A DNA stretch of 64,000 bases. Source: Anastatus disparis. Lineage: Eukaryota > Arthropoda > Insecta > Hymenoptera > Eupelmidae. The position numbers and the translations under genes are program-made. This document shows, piece after piece, positions 58,641 to 64,000 of this stretch; position 1 is the first letter of the stretch, and every line of letters begins with the position of its first letter. The notes beneath the pieces are model-generated. The model made no database searches, was not told the origin of the DNA, and saw only the letters and a list, made by a program, of their open reading frames with translations. Location: the NCBI GenBank assembly GCA_017163975.1, contig JAFFSR010000292.1, positions 131,501 through 195,500 of the forward strand, given 5' to 3'.

Positions 58641-58840
58641 TTGGTCAATATGTTTTCTAACGTAGCTTTTCATCCAAGCCTGTATACTTTTACATTGGAT
58701 TCTTTAGTGGAGCGTATTTTTATAATGTTTTATACAGGCTCCGCTCCAGACGCTATAATATTTTTTTTTATTTCAAATGCAATGTTTTAACGTCTCATTC
58801 TTACACTAGACATTGCAAATCTAATAGCGCATCTCCATAT
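58641..58840. other. Spacer between two arrays
   Basis: A weak inverted pair (AGCCTGTATAC at 58677 and GTTTTATACAGGCT at 58728) encloses a low-copy loop. Confidence 0.4.
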
Positions 58841-59105
58841 GCAGCCGATTAAACAGAGCGTCCCAATATGCAGCCGTTTAAACAGCGCATCCCCATATGC
58901 AGCCGATTTAACAGCGCATCTCAATATGCAGCCGATTCAACAGCGCATCCCAATATGCAGCCGATTCAACAGCGCATCCCCATATGCAGCCGATTCAACA
59001 GCGCATTCCCTAATGTAGTCGATTTAATAGCGTATCCTCGTATGCAACCGATTCAACAGCACGTTTCCTTATGTAGCCGATTTAACAGCGCGTCCTTTAT
59101 ACAGC
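58841..59105. repeat. 29-bp tandem array
   Basis: The unit GCAGCCGATTCAACAGCGCA, then TCCCCATAT, has starts at 58841, 58870, 58899, 58928 and 58957. About nine units decay to the right. It lies directly downstream (in the minus sense) of the Helitron helicase end. Confidence 0.9.
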
Positions 59106-59245
59106 TGATTCAACATCATATTAAACTATTTTGAAAGCGTCAGTTGATATTTATTTTTATTAAATATCATATATTTTATTATATTTCGAGTTCAACTATT
59201 AACACAATCTAAAACATAAATATTAGATACATATTGACATATTCT

Positions 59246-61430
59246 TTATAATATCTCTTTATAAACAATGTTTTTTGTATATATTGTGTTCTGATCATTT
59301 TTATTTTCTCCGTTGACAATAGCGTAGTCACCTAAAAATAATTTTAAATTGTTTTTAAATTTCGTCCTTGAAAGAGCAACATATAATTGCCCATGACTGA
59401 AAACTGGTGACGGCAAATAAACACCAACTTTTTGATAAGATTGTCCTTGTGATTTATTAATAGTCATTGCAAATCCTAATCTAATAGGAAACTGTTTTCG
59501 TTGCATATTGAATGGAATTTCTTCCGTAGATGGAGATAAATTTATTCTTGGAATAAAAACTTATTTACCTTTGTTTTGACCAGTTGCTAATTCCGCTTGA
59601 ATGGAATATTTAAGCATTTTTTTTACTATCAACCTTGTTCCATTACAAAGTTCCTTATTGACATTTAAATTTCTTAAAAGTATAATGATAGCTCCTACTT
59701 TTAAATGTAATTCATGTGGTGGAAGTCCATTAGGAGTTAACTTATTTAAAAATTCTGTAGGTAACATAATATCTAAATTTTCTTTGTTATCATCTTCAGC
59801 AGTATCAATACTCAAATATTCAACATGGTTTCCTTCTATTAAATTCAAAACATTATTATTGATTTCAGTTACATCATTATTTTTAGGAGCCAAAATAACT
59901 TTTTTCGTTATATTCGTATTGTCTATTTTTATTGTTTTTCCAAATATTTTTTCGACAAGATTTTCTTTAATGATAAAATTATCTGGTATAGCAGTTACTT
60001 CATTATCATCTTCAAAAACATCGCGGCGTTTTCCTTCTCCGATGTCTAATAACCATTGTTTAAAATTATTATCATTATCCGAAACTCGCAGATTTTCATT
60101 TAACTTCATTTGCTTAAAATTTTGCCATAATAAACTAAATTTAACTGAATTTTTAATAATGTTCATACGGCTATCATGTCGTACAATTGGTAATGTTTAC
60201 CTGAAATCTCCTGATATAATTACAGTTTTACCACCGAAGGGTTGGTTTACATTGTATAAATCTTGAAAAAGACGATCAACCGCTTCAAAAGCAAATTTTG
60301 AAGTCATGGATATTTCATCCCAAATAATTATTTGTGTTTCCTTTAATTGTTTGCCTTCTGCAGAATTAGGCTTAACATTACAAGTTGTACAATTTGTTAT
60401 ATTTAACGGTAGTTTAAATGTTGTATGCACGGTACTTCCATCGACTAATGAATTCGCTGCTATACCTGTCAAAGCTACACATAAATAATGTATGGTATGA
60501 TATTTAAAATAAGCCATTAAAACGTTAAGTAAATAACTTTTTCCACTTCCACCCGGTCCATCTATGAAAATATATTTTTCTTTACTTTGGTTGTTTAAAC
60601 TTTTTGGTGTAGAGTCGAATATTTGCCTTTGTTTATTATTTAAAGAATTTATTTTCATTTCTAATTCATTAAGAATATAATTATTATGATTTAAAATTGT
60701 TTCATTATTATCTTCTTCTATAAATGTGCTTATGTTAGGTAAATTAAAATCGTTTAATGAAAATCCATTGACTTGTAAATTATTTTTAATTTGTATTTAG
60801 GGTGGTAAAATTTATCTTTATATTTTTCATATAAATCTCGTGCACTTATAGGATTATGAAAAACGCAAATAAAAGCAAATAATTCACAAAGAGCATGAGG
60901 GAATTCTGTTGAAGATGCTTCTTCCAAGCAACTATCCCATTCTTTATCTTTATTAATTAATTGTTTTGCCATAGCTGCCTCATAAAACGAATTGTACATC
61001 ACATCATCAACAGTACGCAAAGCTTCAAAAGACGTGGCTCCTTTAACATGTAATAGTAATAACCTCATAACGTTCTCTATTTTTCGGACTTACTAAGTAC
61101 ATTCTACTGAGTATTGGTTTTCTTTTTTTTTCTCTTATTCCACTTTTTCAGTTTTTCATCAAATGTATAAAAATTTGGTATTTCTGAATATAAGTAATTA
61201 CGTGCTTCGAAATCTTCTCTATTCGATTCAAAATATGCTGTTAATGTTGTTCCAACATTTTTTTGCATGATCATTTCTTCTTTTTCTTCTTCAAAAAATA
61301 CGTTTTGTTGATTCTCTTCATGAACGCTTAGACGTTTTATAGTATGTGGAATAACATGTAAAGGATATTCTAATAATCTGTGCATTGCTTCAGGTGGACA
61401 TAAATATCGTGTATTAATGTTGTAACGTCA
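59246..61430 (-). pseudogene. Helitron helicase (PIF1-like C-terminal part), decayed
   Basis: Minus-strand order follows Helitron replication proteins. A pre-helicase segment (RYLCPPEAMHR at about 61410, VIPHTIKRLSVHEENQQ) precedes LLLLHVKGATSFEALRTVD (about 61060). Then comes the PIF1-type helicase with Walker A GPGGSGKSYLLN, Walker B region IIIWDEISMTSKFAFEAVDR and GGKTVIISGDFR, and the C-terminal [13 protein letters not shown] and [14 protein letters not shown] motifs. Two in-frame nonsense codons (60197-60199 after GDFR, 59561-59563 after NKGK) and two frameshifts (about 60790 and about 61115) inactivate it. The HUH Rep domain is missing; the sequence stops near a TA microsatellite at 61525. 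No CTRR end or hairpin was confirmed. Confidence 0.9.
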
Positions 61431-61522
61431 AAATGTTAAGAATTTAATAGCAAGATTGGTAAAGTTGAATTTGATAGTTTATTTTTATTGTATTAATCAA
61501 TCTTACCTTACTACTTTTTTTA

Positions 61523-61524
<2 letters not shown>

Positions 61525-61581
<57 letters not shown>
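61525..61581. repeat. TA microsatellite
   Basis: About 28 TA units, adjacent to the truncated 5' side of the Helitron remnant. Confidence 0.95.
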
Positions 61582-61586
<5 letters not shown>

Positions 61587-62220
61587 AACGATTATTCTTT
61601 AAACAATAAATTTTAAGTAAGCAGCAAAATAATGAGACCAATCTTGCCTTCTTCTGGTAAAGTTAGTATACTCGCCGACTTTACCACTCAGCAATATCCG
61701 TTGGGTTCGTTTTTGAAGTTACATAAAATTTCTTTTGATAACTTTATATTCTCGACAGCACATATTAGCATGCAACATAACATTTAATTTAAGACCCACA
61801 TAAAATTGACATAAGGCGGTGTGTGAAATAAACAACACTAGATTTTATTTTGAGATGGTCATATATATGACGTCTTTTGAAAAATGGTTCTCATTTATTT
61901 TTCTTTGAATACAGAATTCTTCATGATCTATCTACGTATATCAATCAAAAAAAAAATTATCTATTATTTATCTGTTATATAAAAAAAATTTATTTACTTG
62001 AAACTTTAACTAAAATCTTGAACAAAAATCTCAAATCAAATATTAAAACTGAATATAAAAAAAAATGACTAAAGCTTTAAAATGAAAAAATAACAAAATA
62101 ATATCTTTTAACTTTATATGAGAGGAAAAGACCACTCTCGATTCTTCTTGGCTTTTTATTTAAATAACTATATCGCTAAATCCCAATATAAATAGGTCGT
62201 GCGTATGGTTTATTGATGAC
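61582..62220. other. AT-rich spacer
   Basis: No gene or repeat recognised. Confidence 0.5.
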
Positions 62221-62224
62221 ATAA

Positions 62225-62440
62225 CCTGTAACAAAAAAAATGGCCTTAATCCCTGGTGTACGATAACCGGTGCATCACCAGGCATAAAATGCTCGTGGTG
62301 TCCTCTGGATAAGGGCAGCTTTTCAGCACCCTTTTACATCCATCACCATCAGGCTTTTGTGCAATGCGCAGCAGTTCTATGAGATCATAAAACTACCACT
62401 CGGGGCTTTTCGGCCGAAGGCCTAGTCTTTCCCCTTATTA
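62225..62440. other. Unidentified GC-richer structured block
   Basis: TGGTGTACGATAACCGGTGC, then CATCACCAGGCATAAAATGC and GGGGCTTTTCGGCCGAAGGCC, is far from the local base composition and has several small hairpins (CGGCCGAAGGCC). It resembles the structured untranslated end of a retroelement more than a gene, but I cannot name it. An A-rich run (62220) and AATAAATA (about 62447) flank it. Confidence 0.4.
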
Positions 62441-63306
62441 ATACAAAATAAATATATCTTTGTTAATTGTATTGGTTAGTACACACTCATACACTGTGTT
62501 AACACTGATTCTATTTTTTATTGATTAATTCAAACAATCCTGCAAAAAGATACTTTATACGCAGGATTACTTATTGAATGAAAAGAATAAAAAAAAAATT
62601 TATATGAATTCAATTTTTGTCGCGGTAAGAAAAAATCTTAAAATCTTGATTAGTCTCTTAATATTTTTACACTTGCTCAAATCTGAATGATTGAAAGAGC
62701 AAGGTAATAAAGTAAAGAACTTTATTCTAGAAATAAAAAACAAAAAATATGTCTCTTTCTTACTTTATCAAAAATAAAAACTAAGTCTTAATCTATTCAG
62801 ATTTACACTGTCGGCCGTACGAGAAAGAATAATCCCGAGATCCTCGCGCTCCGTGAGCCCGAGCTCACTGATCCCCTCTTCTTCGATTAGTTATCTAGAT
62901 GATTTGATTCATCTGGGCTGTCATGTAGATATGCGCAGAGACCTCTTTGCATTTATTCCCAGCGTATCTAAATACCCCCATCTATATACTATACTAGATA
63001 ATAACTATTATGAAACTCCTTTTTTTTTATGTTAAGTTATTCAGAAAGAATGCATTATCTCGTAAAAAAAATTTATATCATATAATTATCCTGTTTCACT
63101 ACTAAAATTTATTATTTAAGTTAATTAACCATGTTTCAGAGTCTTTCAAGTAGTTAGATATTCTGAAAGCCCCGTTTACATTAGATATTCAAAATTAGTT
63201 TAAATTGTATAATTGTTTATAATAATTACTACATAAATTAATCAATTTGAGTTCTTAAAATTCTCTACTAATCAAAAACAATGCTCATATTAAATCATTT
63301 CTTTAA
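62441..63306. other. AT-rich spacer with one mixed-composition patch
   Basis: 62805-62890 is GC-richer (CGGCCGTACGAGAAAG, GAGCCCGAGCTCACTG) but has no supported gene. The rest is AT-rich. Confidence 0.4.
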
Positions 63307-63507
63307 GGTGACTACGGAATTTCGGTTCGATTTCATTTTGTAGTTTACAAATTACTCTTTCAGTAAAATTTTTTGAATTTTTTAATTTTCCACCATTTAT
63401 TATAATCCGTAGAATGGTGGAAAATTAAAAAATCTGAAAAATTTTACATATTGAAAGAGTTATTTGTAAACTCAAAAATAAAACCTAACCTAAAATCCGA
63501 AGTTGCC
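63307..63507. mobile_element. TTAA-site MITE, GGYGACTACGGAA family, copy 2
   Basis: GGTGACTACGGAATTTCGG at the left and CCGAAGTTGCC at the right, with complementary arms meeting at TTATAATCCGTAG. Perfect TTAA flanks (63303-63306 and 63508-63511). Nearly identical to 44783-44987. Confidence 0.9.
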
Positions 63508-63511
63508 TTAA

Positions 63512-64000
63512 TAACCTTTTTTTTTATTAAGTTATATAGTCGAAAAAATTGATTGAATTAAGTGTAATGTCATATCAACGCGTTAGCGTCGCGACTCTTT
63601 GCCTCTCTCTCTTACCTATTATGAAAGACAAGGAGCGCTGCGCTTCACACCTGGCCCCTCAGCGAATGAGATCTGAACACGCGGACCGGCCGACGGCGGG
63701 CTTTTCATTTAAATTTGAATTATTGCTATAATTAAAAAAAATTAATATTTTATTGAAAATTTTTTTATAGAAAATTCCGTTATTTATTTTTCAATGCTTT
63801 AATATAAAAAATGAATTTTTCTAATTATTATATATAAATATTTTTTTGTCAAAATATATTAATATTGCTCTATATTACCGACCGAATCTAATTAAAAATT
63901 TTTCTATTAATTTTAATAATTCAGATGCAATTTGGGCTCGTTGCAATGTATTGTTTGATTTCGTCATATTCATATTCAACATTTTCACTATTGTCATTTT
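63512..64000. other. AT-rich end of window
   Basis: 63580-63700 is GC-richer (GCGCTGCGCTTCACACCTGG, GGACCGGCCGACGGCGGGC) with a 60-codon open frame that I do not consider supported. The rest is AT-rich. Confidence 0.4.

Noticed and set aside
57476..58790. Phe/Tyr/Trp-rich open frames resembling membrane segments
   Set aside because: Products of the 18-bp GGGCCTTATATTTTCTTG repeat (6 residues per unit).
59601..60266. 221-codon plus-strand frame
   Set aside because: Antisense shadow of the Helitron helicase, which carries the diagnostic Walker motifs on the minus strand.
63549..63731. 60-codon frame in a GC-richer patch near the window end
   Set aside because: No motif or homology recognised; patch too short to support a gene.

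Overview
This window looks like intergenic, repeat-dominated nuclear DNA from an AT-rich insect. A parasitoid wasp or another hymenopteran is my best guess, from the base composition, the transposon types and the spliceosomal introns; the species is not determinable from the sequence. I see no prokaryotic operon, ribosome binding site, CRISPR array or rRNA. Almost everything recognisable is mobile or satellite DNA. The only host-like gene I can support is a small two-exon gene for a putative secreted protein (31923-32366, + strand).

Layout. 1-7660: a tandemly duplicated segment of about 0.7 kb whose two copies carry different transposons. Copy 1 holds a 1,969-bp foldback element (426-2394) with a captured exon in its arms. 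Copy 2 holds a 4,477-bp hAT element (2843-7319) with a decayed DUF4371/ZMYM-type transposase. 7815-10202: a TTAA-flanked piggyBac-like element, a long palindrome and two short tandem arrays. 10638-22805: two inverted arms about 1.2 kb long (before nested insertions) bracket some 9 kb that includes a 4.7-kb array of a 12-bp minisatellite and a tRNA-like (SINE-like) sequence. Each arm carries a different TTAA-flanked element at the same TTAA. 23948-26188: a broken minus-strand gene of an unclassified transposase-like family. 27223-34767: a dense cluster of palindromic MITEs around the small secreted-protein gene. 35234-43990: a foldback with a 47-bp array, then about 6.6 kb of a 153-bp satellite with a 1,374-bp higher-order duplication. 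44234-52281: nested palindromes, including a 2,744-bp inverted duplication of the 3' half of a second transposase-like gene. 52633-59105: a tRNA-like sequence, another palindrome, a CCCTGGTAGC-ended array, and 18-bp and 29-bp arrays. 59246-61430: the helicase end of a Helitron. 61500-64000: microsatellite, an unidentified structured block, and another TTAA-flanked MITE.

Nothing here works as a pathway. The common theme is architecture. At least twenty palindromic or foldback structures fall into recurrent families: TTAA-targeted elements, CTTAGAG hAT MITEs with 8-bp target duplications, TTTATGTCG/GTAGGC elements, ACMAGGAGAG palindromes, and CCC-ended elements filled with short tandem repeats. 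The best candidates for something undescribed are the CCC-ended array-bearing foldbacks. Two of them carry CTCF-like motifs at their centres, and one carries an exon-like open frame.
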